From assembly GCF_011067745.1 (NCBI RefSeq), contig NZ_JAAMPJ010000003.1, forward strand, positions 558,001-622,000: DNA of 64,000 bases, given 5' to 3'. The translations under genes and the position numbers were made by a program. Source of the stretch: Lentzea alba. GTDB lineage: Bacteria > Actinomycetota > Actinomycetes > Mycobacteriales > Pseudonocardiaceae. Of the stretch, positions 31,065 through 39,206 are shown piece by piece. Every line of letters starts with the position of its first letter. Positions within the stretch are counted from its first letter, which is position 1. The notes under the pieces were generated by a model, which saw only the letters and a program-made list of their open reading frames with translations, made no database searches and was not told the DNA's origin.

Positions 31065-31622
31065 CTACGCGAAACCGACTACCCAGCGCTGCGCGAGCGT
31101 CCCGTTGCAGCGGAACAGCTGCATCTGCAGTCCGTTGGTCGCCGCTCCGCCCGGTACGTCGAGGCAGAAGCCGGTGTCCCGGAAGCCCGACCGCGACTCC
31201 AGGCTCACGACGTTGGGCAGTGACGTTCCGGCGTTGAACTCCTCATTGCTGACGTCCCGGCACGTGTTCAGCCCCATGGGATCGCCGTTGCTGGCAGGAG
31301 CACTGAAAGCGAACAGGCACAGGCCGCTGAGCTGGTTGAGGAACCGGAAGTGGTTGGTGCCGACCTGGACGAACTGCCAGCCCTGCGCCACGCTCCCGTC
31401 ACAGGTCTGCTGGACGACCGCCGAGCTCACGACCGGCACCACCGGCTGCAGGCACTTGTTGTTGCCGACGTTCCTGATCGGATTGAAGACACCGGCACGG
31501 GGCGTGCTCTGCTCGACCGGAGCTGGCGCGGCCTGCGCGGCACCTCCGCCGTACCCGAGGATGCTGACGGCCGCGGACATGGCCACGGCAGCCAGCATCG
31601 AGACAACTCTGAATTTGGACAT
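31065..31622 (-). CDS. Secreted RICIN/beta-trefoil protein inside the siderophore locus
   Basis: A 185-residue exported protein. The start at 31622 follows GGAGATTCG. It has a Sec signal (FRVVSMLAAVAMSAAVSILGYGGGAAQAAPAP) and then one beta-trefoil of about 130 residues: NNKCLQPVVPVVSSAVVQQTCDG / QGWQFVQVG, SGLCLFAFSAPASNGDPMGLNTCRD and TGFCLDVPGGAATNGLQMQLFRCNGTLAQRWVVG. These are the three QxW-type repeats with their Cys pairs. It is likely to bind a carbohydrate. It has no known place in siderophore systems and sits between the permease pair and the ATPase gene with its own terminator. This could be an insertion, or a lectin expressed with the uptake genes. Confidence 0.8.
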   Translation of the reverse strand: MSKFRVVSMLAAVAMSAAVSILGYGGGAAQAAPAPVEQSTPRAGVFNPIRNVGNNKCLQPVVPVVSSAVVQQTCDGSVAQGWQFVQVGTNHFRFLNQLSGLCLFAFSAPASNGDPMGLNTCRDVSNEEFNAGTSLPNVVSLESRSGFRDTGFCLDVPGGAATNGLQMQLFRCNGTLAQRWVVGFA

Positions 31623-31724
31623 CGAATCTCCATCGTCGACCGTCGATTGATCGAGACCCGAACGTAACCGTGGCCGTCTGCAACCCGTCGACAATCCGTC
31701 GACATCGGACGGTGGGGAATCGCC

Positions 31725-32774
31725 TCAGGCCGCGCGCTTCATGTTCGCGCGCACCAGGAGGTAGACGAGGAACGGTCCGCCGATGATCGCCGTGACGATG
31801 CCGACCGGCATGTCGTTGGGCAGCACCAGCCGCGCGACGAGGTCGGAGCCGATCAACAACAGCGCCCCGAACAACCCGGACGCGATCAACGGCGGCACCG
31901 GGCTCTTGAGCAACCGCATGGTGATCTGCGGCGCGACCAGCGCGACGAACGGAACCGGGCCCGCGGCGGAGACCGCGACACCGGCGAGCAGGACGGCGCA
32001 CAACAGCAGAACGGCCCGCACAGCGCTGTACCTGACGCCCAAACCGGCGGCCACGTCGTCACCGAAGTGCATCGGCCGGAGCTGGAACGAGATCACCAGC
32101 ACCACGACGACGAGCGCGATGGTGACCCACAGCGTCGTCCACACCTGGGTCCACGACCGCGCGTCGAGCGACCCGACGAGCCAGGACTGCGCGCGGGCGA
32201 CGTCGCGGATGTCCGCCAGCACCAGCAGCCACGTCGTGAGCGCCTGCATGACCGCGCTGACCGAGACGCCGATGAGGATCAGCCGGAAGCCGTCGATGCC
32301 CTTGCGCCACGCCAGGAAGTAGACGAGCAACCCGGTCAGCAGCCCGCCGGTGAGCGCGGCCGCGGGCAGCCCGATCGAGCTGGTGATCGCCGCGCCGCCG
32401 GACGCCGTCACGAGGAACACCGCGGTGGCGCTGGCGCCGCCGGTGATGCCGAGAACGTCCGGGCTCGCCAACGGGTTGCGCGCGATCGACTGGGTGAGCG
32501 CGCCGGAGATCCCCAGTGCGGCACCCACGATCAGGCCGACGAGCGCGCGCGGCATCCGCAGGTCCATGATCACGAACTCGTCGACCCGCTCGCCCTGTCC
32601 GATCAACGTCCGGAAGACGGCGTCGAGCCCGATGGTGAAGTCACCCACCGAGATCGACACGCAGAAGATCAGGAACGTCAGCGCGGCCAGAACCGTCGTG
32701 ACGAGCACGATCCACGGCCGCCAGACCCAGGACCACGCGCCGATTCGGACGCCGGAATGCATCTCGGTGGTCAT
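31725..32774 (-). CDS. FecCD-type siderophore permease, second subunit (CchD counterpart)
   Basis: A 349-residue permease starting at ATG 32774, which overlaps the previous stop as ATGA. It has about ten membrane helices with the FecCD hallmarks: RMPRALVGLIVGAALGISGALTQSIARNPLASPDVLGITGGASATAV, GWRKGIDGFRLILIGVSVSAV-like segment, and AAGPVPFVALVAPQITMRLL before the last helices. It forms the transmembrane channel with the subunit encoded upstream. Its import substrate should be the product of the NRPS, by context. Confidence 0.92.
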   Translation of the reverse strand: MTTEMHSGVRIGAWSWVWRPWIVLVTTVLAALTFLIFCVSISVGDFTIGLDAVFRTLIGQGERVDEFVIMDLRMPRALVGLIVGAALGISGALTQSIARNPLASPDVLGITGGASATAVFLVTASGGAAITSSIGLPAAALTGGLLTGLLVYFLAWRKGIDGFRLILIGVSVSAVMQALTTWLLVLADIRDVARAQSWLVGSLDARSWTQVWTTLWVTIALVVVVLVISFQLRPMHFGDDVAAGLGVRYSAVRAVLLLCAVLLAGVAVSAAGPVPFVALVAPQITMRLLKSPVPPLIASGLFGALLLIGSDLVARLVLPNDMPVGIVTAIIGGPFLVYLLVRANMKRAA

Positions 32775-33835
32775 GCCTGCCTGAACTTTCCGAGCCAGAC
32801 CAGCGCCGCGAAGAACGGTGCGCCGATGAGAGCGATGACGATGCCGGCCTGCAGTTCGGCGGGTCGCACGACGAGCCGTCCGAGGATGTCGCAGACGAGC
32901 AGCACGACCGCGCCGAGCAACCCGGCGTACGGCACCAGCCAGCGGTAGTCCGGGCCGGTCAGCCACCGCGCGAGGTGCGCGACCATCAGCCCCAGGAACG
33001 CGATCGGCCCGCACGCCGCCGTCGCCGCGCCCGCGAGCAACGTGACGGCCACGACCCCGACCGTCCGGCTCGCCGCGATGTTCACGCCGAGCCCGCGCGC
33101 CACGTCGTCGCCGAGGTTGAGCAGGTTGAGCGCGGGGGAGTTGAGCACCGCCAGCACCACCCCGACCGCCACGAACGCCGCCGCGACCCCGATGACGTCG
33201 AACCCGACGCCCTGCACCGACCCGGCGTTCCAGAACCGCAGCACGTCCAGCGACTGCTTGTTCCCCAGCGCGACCGCGGTGGTCATCGCGGCGAGGAACA
33301 CCGTGACGCCCTGCCCGGCCAGGGCGAGGGTGAGCGGGTTGCCCGACCCCCGGCCCAGACTCGACAGCCCGAACACGAGCACCCCGGCCGCGGCGGCGCC
33401 GACGAACGCGAACCACATGTACTGGATCGGGTTCTGCAACCCGAACAGGTACACGGCGAGCACCACCGTGAACGACGCCCCGGCGTTGACGCCGAGCAGT
33501 CCGGTGTCCGCGATGGGGTTGCGGGTGTGCCCCTGGATCAACGCACCCGCGATGCCGAGCGCGGCGCCCGCCACGACCGCGAGCACCGTCCGCGGGATGC
33601 GCAGGGTGTGCACGATGAGCGTGATCTCGGTGAGCCGCTGGTCCGTGCCGGGATCGCCGAACAGCCCCTGCCACACCTCGGCCGGGCTGAGCGACCGCGC
33701 GCCGATGACCAGCGACAGCACCGCCGCCCCGGCGAGCAGCACCACCAGGCACGCCAGCCCGAGCAGCCGCCGCTGCCGCGGCCCCGCCTCGGCCGGTGCG
33801 GACTCCTGCCCGCGTTGCTCCACCACGATGCTCAC
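32771..33835 (-). CDS. FecCD-type siderophore permease, first subunit (CchC counterpart)
   Basis: A 354-residue permease starting at GTG 33835. It has about nine or ten helices, with LRIPRTVLAVVAGAALGIAGALIQGHTRNPIADTGLLGVNAGASFTVVLA, an ARGLGVNIAASR segment and ACGPIAFLGLMVAHLARWLTG, all conserved in FecCD proteins. It is first in the uptake operon. An iron box overlaps the stop of the preceding gene and ends 36 bases before its start codon. Confidence 0.92.
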   Translation of the reverse strand: MSIVVEQRGQESAPAEAGPRQRRLLGLACLVVLLAGAAVLSLVIGARSLSPAEVWQGLFGDPGTDQRLTEITLIVHTLRIPRTVLAVVAGAALGIAGALIQGHTRNPIADTGLLGVNAGASFTVVLAVYLFGLQNPIQYMWFAFVGAAAAGVLVFGLSSLGRGSGNPLTLALAGQGVTVFLAAMTTAVALGNKQSLDVLRFWNAGSVQGVGFDVIGVAAAFVAVGVVLAVLNSPALNLLNLGDDVARGLGVNIAASRTVGVVAVTLLAGAATAACGPIAFLGLMVAHLARWLTGPDYRWLVPYAGLLGAVVLLVCDILGRLVVRPAELQAGIVIALIGAPFFAALVWLGKFRQA

Positions 33836-33870
33836 GACGGGCTACGTTATCTGCCGCCGGTCGGTCGGAC

Positions 33871-33889
33871 CTAGGGCACCCTTACCTAA
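33871..33889 (-). promoter_or_regulatory. Iron box before the permease operon
   Basis: On the minus strand TTAGGTAAGGGTGCCCTAG has 14 of 19 matches to the DtxR-family box, with an intact TTAGGTAAGG left half. It lies 36-54 bases upstream of the first permease and overlaps the stop codon of the SRPBCC gene. Confidence 0.65.
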
Positions 33890-34325
33890 CCCTCGCTTCG
33901 ACCGCTCGCAGGGTCTTGGTGAACGCGCCGCCCAGGACCTGCTTGCCGACCAGCGCGAGCACGCCGGCGAGCAGACGCCCCTTCAGGTTTTTGCCGTCAC
34001 GCACGATCTCGGCGTGCACGACGGTCGTGCCGTCGGTCTGCTGGGAGAACGTGTAGGTGTGACCTGATCGCCCGCCCCACAGGTTGGAGTCGATCGTGGT
34101 GAGCACGACGTGGTCAGGATCGGACCAGTCGTAGCGCAGACGTTCCCAGATGCCGCCGTTGCCCTCGGTGACATCGGCGAACGTCTCGCCGCGTTCGTGG
34201 ACCCGCAGGGAGTCGTCACTGCTGTTGGGGAAGAGCTGCTTGCGGCCGGGGCCGAAGTCGGTCAGCGCGGCGACGAACTGCTCCGGTGTGGCAGTGGTCT
34301 GCTGGGTCAGGGTGATGGTGGCCAT
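33882..34325 (-). CDS. SRPBCC (START/polyketide-cyclase-like) protein
   Basis: A 147-residue protein. The start at 34325 (MATITLTQQ) has GAGGAGCGAGGAC just before it. It shows the SRPBCC/Bet v1 pattern: a first strand with TTATPEQFVAALTDFGPGRKQLFPN, WERLRYDWSDPDHVVLTTIDSNLWGGRSGHTYTF, then VVHAEIVRDGKNLKGRLLAGVLALVG and a long last helix. Such proteins bind hydrophobic ligands in a deep cavity. It precedes the siderophore uptake operon but has no known role in it. Confidence 0.8.
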   Translation of the reverse strand: MATITLTQQTTATPEQFVAALTDFGPGRKQLFPNSSDDSLRVHERGETFADVTEGNGGIWERLRYDWSDPDHVVLTTIDSNLWGGRSGHTYTFSQQTDGTTVVHAEIVRDGKNLKGRLLAGVLALVGKQVLGGAFTKTLRAVEARVR

Positions 34326-34405
34326 GTCCTCGCTCCTCGTTGTGCTGTTGGAGCAAGGTTCGCCGGTCGGGGCACTCGTTCGCGCCAGTGGATCACCCTG
34401 GTCGT

Positions 34406-37111
34406 TCAGTCCCTGGGCACGGCCGCGAGCTTCTTGCGCATGCGGTCCGCCTCGTCCTCCCGGCCCTGCCGCTCGAACATGTCCAGTGCCCGCTCCCAGA
34501 CCGCGGTGGCCTGGTCGCGCTGCTCCAGGGCGAGGTGTGGATGGCCGAGGTTCGTCAGCATGTTGGCGGTGGTGTAGTCGTCGTTCTCGGCCTGGCACAG
34601 CTCGATGGCGTGCTCGTACAGGGCGACCGCCGCGGTGTGGTTGCCGACCTGGTGCTCGATGCGGGCGAGCGTGTCGACGGCGGTCGCCTCGCCCTGCCGG
34701 TCGCGGAGCTCGTGCAGCAGTGTGAGCGCTTTCCTGGCGTGTTCACGGCCGTGATCGGTGTCGCCGACTTCGCTGGCGCAGTGGCCGATGTTGTTGTGCG
34801 CCAACGCGATCAGCATCTGGTTGCCGGTCTTCTGGTAGTGCGGCAACGCGGCCTTGGCGTGCTCGAAGGCCTTGCCGTACTCCGAGCGGCTCGCCCACAG
34901 CCAGGCGAGCGTGCCGTGCGCGTCGGCGAGCTGCAGCGGTTCGCCGACCTGTTCCGCGAGGGCGAGAGACCGGGCGAGGTGGTGCTGGGCCTCGTCGAAG
35001 CGCTGCACCTGGCCGAGGCTGCTGCCCATGATCCGGTGCGCGACCACCCTTTCCTCCGGGTCGTCGGCGGCGTCGATGGCCGTCTGCCACATGGCCAGCT
35101 CGTCGTCGAGATGGCCCCGCAGCTGGTGGTAGGCGTGCGACACCCTGGCCAGCAGCACGACCCGGTCGTTCCAGCCGTGCCACGCGGCGGCCTGCTGCAC
35201 GGCCCGGCGCGTCCCCCGTTCCGCGTCGAACCACGCCAGCGCGCCCGCCTTGTCGGCGGCGGGGGTGACGACGGTGCCGGCCGCGGCCGCGTCGAGGTCG
35301 ATCAACGGGCGGTGCGGGTCGATCAGCCTGTCGTTGGCGTGTGCGGTGTGCGCGTGGTGGTCGACGAGCCGTCGAAGCGCTTCTTCGCGGTGGCCGGGTC
35401 GCTCGGCCGCGTAGGCCCGGACCAGGTCGTGCATCCGGACGCGGAACCCGCTGCCGATCGAGATCAGCGACGCCTGTTCCAGTGCCCGCAACGTGCTGCA
35501 GGTGTCCTCTGTGGACAGACCGGCGAGGCTGGCCGCCGCGCCCGGCCCGATGTCCTCGCCCGGTGCCATGCCCAGGAGCGCGAACAGTTCCTTCTGCCGG
35601 TCCGTCAGCGCGCGGTACGACCACGACAGCACGACCGGCACGCTGACGCTCGGGTCGGCGTCGAGCGCGCCGAGGCCGAGTTCCTCGAGCTGCCGGGCGA
35701 TCGCGGCCAGCGACAGGTCCGGCTCGGTCAGCACCCGCGCGCCGACGATGCTCAACGCGAGCGGCAGCCCGCCGCACAGGTCGATCAGCCGTGCCACGGC
35801 GAGAGGTTCCGCGGTCAGCCTGGTAGCGCCGATGCGGCCGGCCAGCACCGTGCTCGCGTCGCTGTCGGCGAGCACGTCCAGCCCGACCGCGCGAGCGGTG
35901 ACGAGGCCGGGCAACCGGTTGCGGCTCGTCACCAGCACGCGGCAGGTGTCACCAACGGGCAGGAGCGGGAGGACCTGGGCGGCGTCGGCGGCGTTGTCGA
36001 TCACCACCAGCAGGCGCCGCTGCGCGGTCAGGCCGCGGAACAACGCGGCGCGCGCCTGCGGGTCGGCCGGGACCCGGCTCGCGTCCAGCCCGAGCGCGTG
36101 CAGGAACCCGCGGACGGCGACGTCCGGTTCCATCGGCGTCTCGTCGGGGCTGAACCCGCGCAGGTCGACGAACAGCTGGCCGTCCGGGAAGCGGTGCAGG
36201 TTGCGGTGCGCCCAGTGCAGCGCGAGCCACGTCTTGCCCATGCCGCCCGCACCCGCGATCGCCGCGACGCCCTGCGTCCGCATCGCGTCGTCCAGCTCCG
36301 CCAGGTCTTCCTCGCGGCCGACGAACTGCGCGGGTGCGGAGGGCAGTTGCCGGGGCACCTCGGCAGCGGGCCCCGCGTCGCCGAGGAGGAGTTTCTCGTG
36401 GAGTTCGCGCAGTTCCGCGCCTGGCTCGGTGCCGAACTCCTCGACGAGCAGGGCGCGGACGGCCCGGAACCGGTCGAGCGCCTCGGTGCTCCGACCCGCC
36501 TGCGCGAGCGCCCGCATGTGCTGTGCCGCAACGCGTTCGTCGAGCGGACTGGCCGCCGCCCGCGCGGAGATCGTCGCGAGCAGTTCGGGTCCCTGGCCGA
36601 GCCGCAGCCGGGCGTCGACGAGATCCAGTTCGGCGGCGTCGCGTTCCCCGGCGAGCAGGTCGCGGGTGTGTCCGGCCCACTCGCCGCCGACGCCGGTCAG
36701 CGGTTCACCCCGCCACAGCGCCGCCGCTTCGGTGAGGACGCGTGCGACGGCTTCGTCGTCACGCTGCCGGCGTGCTTCGTCGCGGAGTGCGCGGAACCGC
36801 ATCAGGTCCACAGCGGACTCATCGGTGACGAGCGCGTATCCGTCGGCCCTGCTGGCCAGGGTGACGGCGGTGGTCCCCGCGAACGCCTGCCGCAGCCGGG
36901 AGAGGTAGCTGTGCAGCGTCGCCCGTGACCGCGGCGGCGGCTCCGCGCCCCAGACGCGTTCGGTCAGCCGGCTCATCGACACGGCCTGGTTCACGTCGAC
37001 CGCCAGCGCCGCGAGCACGCACCGCTGCCGCGCCGGCCCCAGTTCGACGTCGAGGCCGTCGACCCGGGCGCTCACCTCTCCGAGCAGGGCGATCTCGATC
37101 GCCGATCCCAC
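34406..37111 (-). CDS. AfsR-type SARP regulator (winged helix-BTAD-NB-ARC-TPR)
   Basis: A 901-residue regulator. The start at GTG 37111 follows GGGAGG; an in-frame extension upstream runs through a palindrome and is not used. Residues 1-95 are the OmpR-like winged helix (AIEIALLGEVSARVDG), 95-245 the BTAD domain, and about 270-560 an NB-ARC ATPase with P-loop GAGGMGKTW and a Walker B-like LLVVIDNAAD. The C-terminal 300 residues are TPR repeats (EEALRRLVDHHAHTAH, ALAEQVGEPLQLADAHGTLAWLWASRSEYGKAFEHAKAALPHYQKTGNQ and so on). AfsR-like proteins integrate signals, often by Ser/Thr kinase phosphorylation, and activate secondary metabolism or regulators. The target is unknown. Confidence 0.9.
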   Translation of the reverse strand: MGSAIEIALLGEVSARVDGLDVELGPARQRCVLAALAVDVNQAVSMSRLTERVWGAEPPPRSRATLHSYLSRLRQAFAGTTAVTLASRADGYALVTDESAVDLMRFRALRDEARRQRDDEAVARVLTEAAALWRGEPLTGVGGEWAGHTRDLLAGERDAAELDLVDARLRLGQGPELLATISARAAASPLDERVAAQHMRALAQAGRSTEALDRFRAVRALLVEEFGTEPGAELRELHEKLLLGDAGPAAEVPRQLPSAPAQFVGREEDLAELDDAMRTQGVAAIAGAGGMGKTWLALHWAHRNLHRFPDGQLFVDLRGFSPDETPMEPDVAVRGFLHALGLDASRVPADPQARAALFRGLTAQRRLLVVIDNAADAAQVLPLLPVGDTCRVLVTSRNRLPGLVTARAVGLDVLADSDASTVLAGRIGATRLTAEPLAVARLIDLCGGLPLALSIVGARVLTEPDLSLAAIARQLEELGLGALDADPSVSVPVVLSWSYRALTDRQKELFALLGMAPGEDIGPGAAASLAGLSTEDTCSTLRALEQASLISIGSGFRVRMHDLVRAYAAERPGHREEALRRLVDHHAHTAHANDRLIDPHRPLIDLDAAAAGTVVTPAADKAGALAWFDAERGTRRAVQQAAAWHGWNDRVVLLARVSHAYHQLRGHLDDELAMWQTAIDAADDPEERVVAHRIMGSSLGQVQRFDEAQHHLARSLALAEQVGEPLQLADAHGTLAWLWASRSEYGKAFEHAKAALPHYQKTGNQMLIALAHNNIGHCASEVGDTDHGREHARKALTLLHELRDRQGEATAVDTLARIEHQVGNHTAAVALYEHAIELCQAENDDYTTANMLTNLGHPHLALEQRDQATAVWERALDMFERQGREDEADRMRKKLAAVPRD

Positions 37112-37183
37112 CGAACCTCCCGTCCACGGCATCCACGAGCCTATAGACACAGAGACGGGAGGGCCGGGCGGAATACCTCTCGC

Positions 37184-37244
37184 GATGTTGATGAGGGGAG
37201 CTTTCCCAAACCTCAGGTTTGGGAAAGCTCCCCTCATCAACATC
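37184..37244. repeat. Perfect 61-bp palindrome, family A (terminator-like)
   Basis: Arms 37184-37213 and 37215-37244 are perfectly complementary over 30 bp around a single C. The centre is AAACCTCAGGTTT and the arms carry GCTTTCCC/GGGAAAGC and ATGAGGGGAG. It begins 25 bases after the Roadblock gene stop. It shares GCTTT...CCTNAGG...AAAGC with the copies at 28950 and 58604, but the outer arms differ. Confidence 0.8.
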
Positions 37245-37268
37245 CCGGACCGGACCGAAGCGGGCTGG

Positions 37269-37757
37269 TCAGCGGCGAGCCGCGACCGCCTGCTGCAACA
37301 GGGCCAGCGCCTGCTTGGCCGCGACGTTGAACATGCCCATGGTGGTGTCGCGCTCGCCGAGCACCACCAGCAGGGTGTCGGCGTCGACCCCGAACACGCC
37401 GACCTGACCGGAGTCACCCTCGAAGAACACCGCTTTCGGACTGCCGACACCGGCCTGGGTGGTGAACTGGGCCGCGAGCCCCGCGGCCGCCGCCGCCATC
37501 GCGGCGACACCGTCGTCCTGGACCGCACGCGTGGCACTGCACAGCACCAGGCCGTCCCGCGTCGCGACCAGCACCCCGTTGATCGCGATGGAGTCGATGC
37601 CGTCCTGGATCTCCAGTAGCGCCTCGGTCATCGTCCGCGCGTTGGTGCCGGCCTCGGGCCGCGAGACCGTCGCCGCGGCGTCCTGCGTCACCGATCCACG
37701 TCTTCGCATGGGAAGCACGTCCGGCGTGGACGCCGGCTGGAAGGACATCGCGGTCAC
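37269..37757 (-). CDS. Roadblock/LC7-domain protein
   Basis: A 162-residue cytoplasmic protein starting at GTG 37757, overlapping the upstream stop as GTGA. After a 45-residue variable head, residues 45-155 form a Roadblock/LC7 fold (ALLEIQDGIDSIAINGVLVATRDGLVLCSATRA, DGVAAMAAAAAGLAAQFTTQAG, GQVGVFGVDADTLLVVLGERDTTMGMFNVAAKQAL). Roadblock proteins regulate small GTPases (MglB type) and occur in actinobacterial conservons, but no GTPase, sensor kinase or DUF742 gene is adjacent. It is translationally coupled to a second Roadblock-like gene. Confidence 0.8.
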   Translation of the reverse strand: MTAMSFQPASTPDVLPMRRRGSVTQDAAATVSRPEAGTNARTMTEALLEIQDGIDSIAINGVLVATRDGLVLCSATRAVQDDGVAAMAAAAAGLAAQFTTQAGVGSPKAVFFEGDSGQVGVFGVDADTLLVVLGERDTTMGMFNVAAKQALALLQQAVAARR

Positions 37758-38128
37758 ACCGTCAGGTCGGCTTCGATGGCCTTGAGGTGGTGCCGCGCCA
37801 GCGCGAGGTTGGACCGCTCCCGGTCGAGCACGAGGTAGAGGAACAGCATCGAGTCGCCCCGCTTGGTGGGCTTCAGCAGGCGGATGAGGTGGTACTGGCG
37901 GTGCAGGGTGATCAGGATGTCCTCGATCTCGTCGTTCAGCTTGAGCGCCGAGATCACCCGTTGCTTGGACCGCACGACCTCGGTGTTGCCGGCCGCGGCC
38001 ACCTCCAGGTTCAGCCAGTCACCACCGCCGATCGAGCCGAGCGACATCCCGCTGTCGTAGTCGACGAGCGCCGCCCCCACGGCACCCGCGATCGTCATTG
38101 CTTCCTTCAACGCCGTGTCGATGTCCAT
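37754..38128 (-). CDS. Roadblock-like protein, first of a coupled pair
   Basis: A 124-residue protein from ATG 38128 (GTG 38137 is an alternative; GAGGAG lies just upstream of both). It has the Roadblock-like beginning DTALKEAMTIAGAVGAALVDYDSGMSLGSIGGG, an EVVRSKQRVISALKLNDEIEDILITLHRQYHLIRLL centre and a FLYLVLDRERSNLALARHHLKAIEADL end. The two adjacent paralogs could make a heterodimeric platform. This gene leads the two-gene operon. Confidence 0.75.
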   Translation of the reverse strand: MDIDTALKEAMTIAGAVGAALVDYDSGMSLGSIGGGDWLNLEVAAAGNTEVVRSKQRVISALKLNDEIEDILITLHRQYHLIRLLKPTKRGDSMLFLYLVLDRERSNLALARHHLKAIEADLTV

Positions 38129-38297
38129 CCGAAACACGTCTCCTCGCGGCCAGTCACACGGTTTTCCTGTGTTGCCAACGACTTTGTCGGCAGAATCGCG
38201 TGATCAAGGCACCCTACGTCGCGGTGACCGTGGGTGACATGCCCGTTCGGAGCAACGTGGACGGTCCATTTGGGACCGCGTCAGGCCGGAAGGCGAG

Positions 38298-38684
38298 TCA
38301 GCCGTCCTTCTTCGACGCGACGAGCGACACGACGGCGAGCCCGGTGTTGACCGCCGAGATGATCGTGGTGAGCTTCGCCGCCCTGCCGGTCAGCTCCCCG
38401 CGCCTTGCCGCGTACAGCGCGGCCGCCGTGTCGGTGGCGTGAATGAGCACGGCCTGCCGCAGCACGCGCGGGGCCGACGCGTCATCGGCCTTCAGCGTCA
38501 GCAGGTCCACGCCGAGAACGAGCGTTCGGATGCCGAACATGCGCGCGGGGTAGACGAACCTCTTGTCGTCACCCAACTCGCCGCCGAGGCTCTTGGCCAT
38601 CCGGCCGGCCGCGAACAACCCCAGCGCGCCGTTGAAGATCCGGACGCAGGCCAGGGCGATCCGCGTGACCTCACCGAGCTTCAT
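38298..38684 (-). CDS. Small conserved membrane protein (unknown function)
   Basis: A 128-residue protein from ATG 38684 behind GAGGTGG. It has hydrophobic segments at about 5-30 (RIALACVRIFNGALGLFAAGRM), 48-62 (ARMFGIRTLVLGVDLL), 78-90 (VLIHATDTAAALYAA) and 105-122. It resembles small four-helix actinobacterial membrane proteins annotated only as hypothetical. A weak hairpin (CGGTCC/GGACCG, 38262-38278) follows its stop. Function unknown. Confidence 0.65.
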   Translation of the reverse strand: MKLGEVTRIALACVRIFNGALGLFAAGRMAKSLGGELGDDKRFVYPARMFGIRTLVLGVDLLTLKADDASAPRVLRQAVLIHATDTAAALYAARRGELTGRAAKLTTIISAVNTGLAVVSLVASKKDG

Positions 38685-38722
38685 CAAGCCACCTCTTCAC
38701 CCGGCGGTTGACAGCCGGCCCG

Positions 38723-39148
38723 TCACTTCGGGTCGAGCACGAAGACCGGGATCTGCCGGTCGGTCTTCTCCTGGTACTCGGCGTAGGAAGGGTAGGCCGC
38801 GACGGCCCGCTCCCACCACTCGGCCCGTTCGGCGCCGTCGACCTCGCGGGCGACGTACTCCTTCGTCACCGTCGCGTCCTGCAGCACGATCTCCGGGTGC
38901 GCCTTGATGTTGTGATACCACGTGGGGTGCTCGGGAGCGCCGCCCTTGGACGCCACGACCGCGTAGCTGCCGTCGTGCTCCACCCGCATGACCGGGGTGT
39001 AGCGCAGCTTGCCGCTCTTCGCCCCGCGCACGGTCAGCAGCACGATCGGCTTGCCGAGGACCTTGATGCCCTCCGTGGTGCCGGTCTCGAGGATCTTCTT
39101 CGTCTGGTTCTGCACCCACTCGGTGGGGCTGAGCTCCACGTCTGCCAT
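38723..39148 (-). CDS. F420/flavin-dependent nitroreductase-family (DDN-like) oxidoreductase
   Basis: A 141-residue protein from ATG 39148 ([11 protein letters not shown]). The split-barrel signature of deazaflavin-dependent nitroreductases is clear: [59 protein letters not shown], followed by [29 protein letters not shown]. These enzymes use F420 (or FMN) to reduce quinones, nitro compounds or unsaturated rings, and are abundant in actinomycetes. It stands alone between the membrane protein and the sugar ABC operon. Confidence 0.88.
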   Translation of the reverse strand: MADVELSPTEWVQNQTKKILETGTTEGIKVLGKPIVLLTVRGAKSGKLRYTPVMRVEHDGSYAVVASKGGAPEHPTWYHNIKAHPEIVLQDATVTKEYVAREVDGAERAEWWERAVAAYPSYAEYQEKTDRQIPVFVLDPK

Positions 39149-39206
39149 GTCCACGACCAACAGATTCCGCGCCGCCCGCATTCCCGGGCGGCGCGGAACC
39201 CGACGA

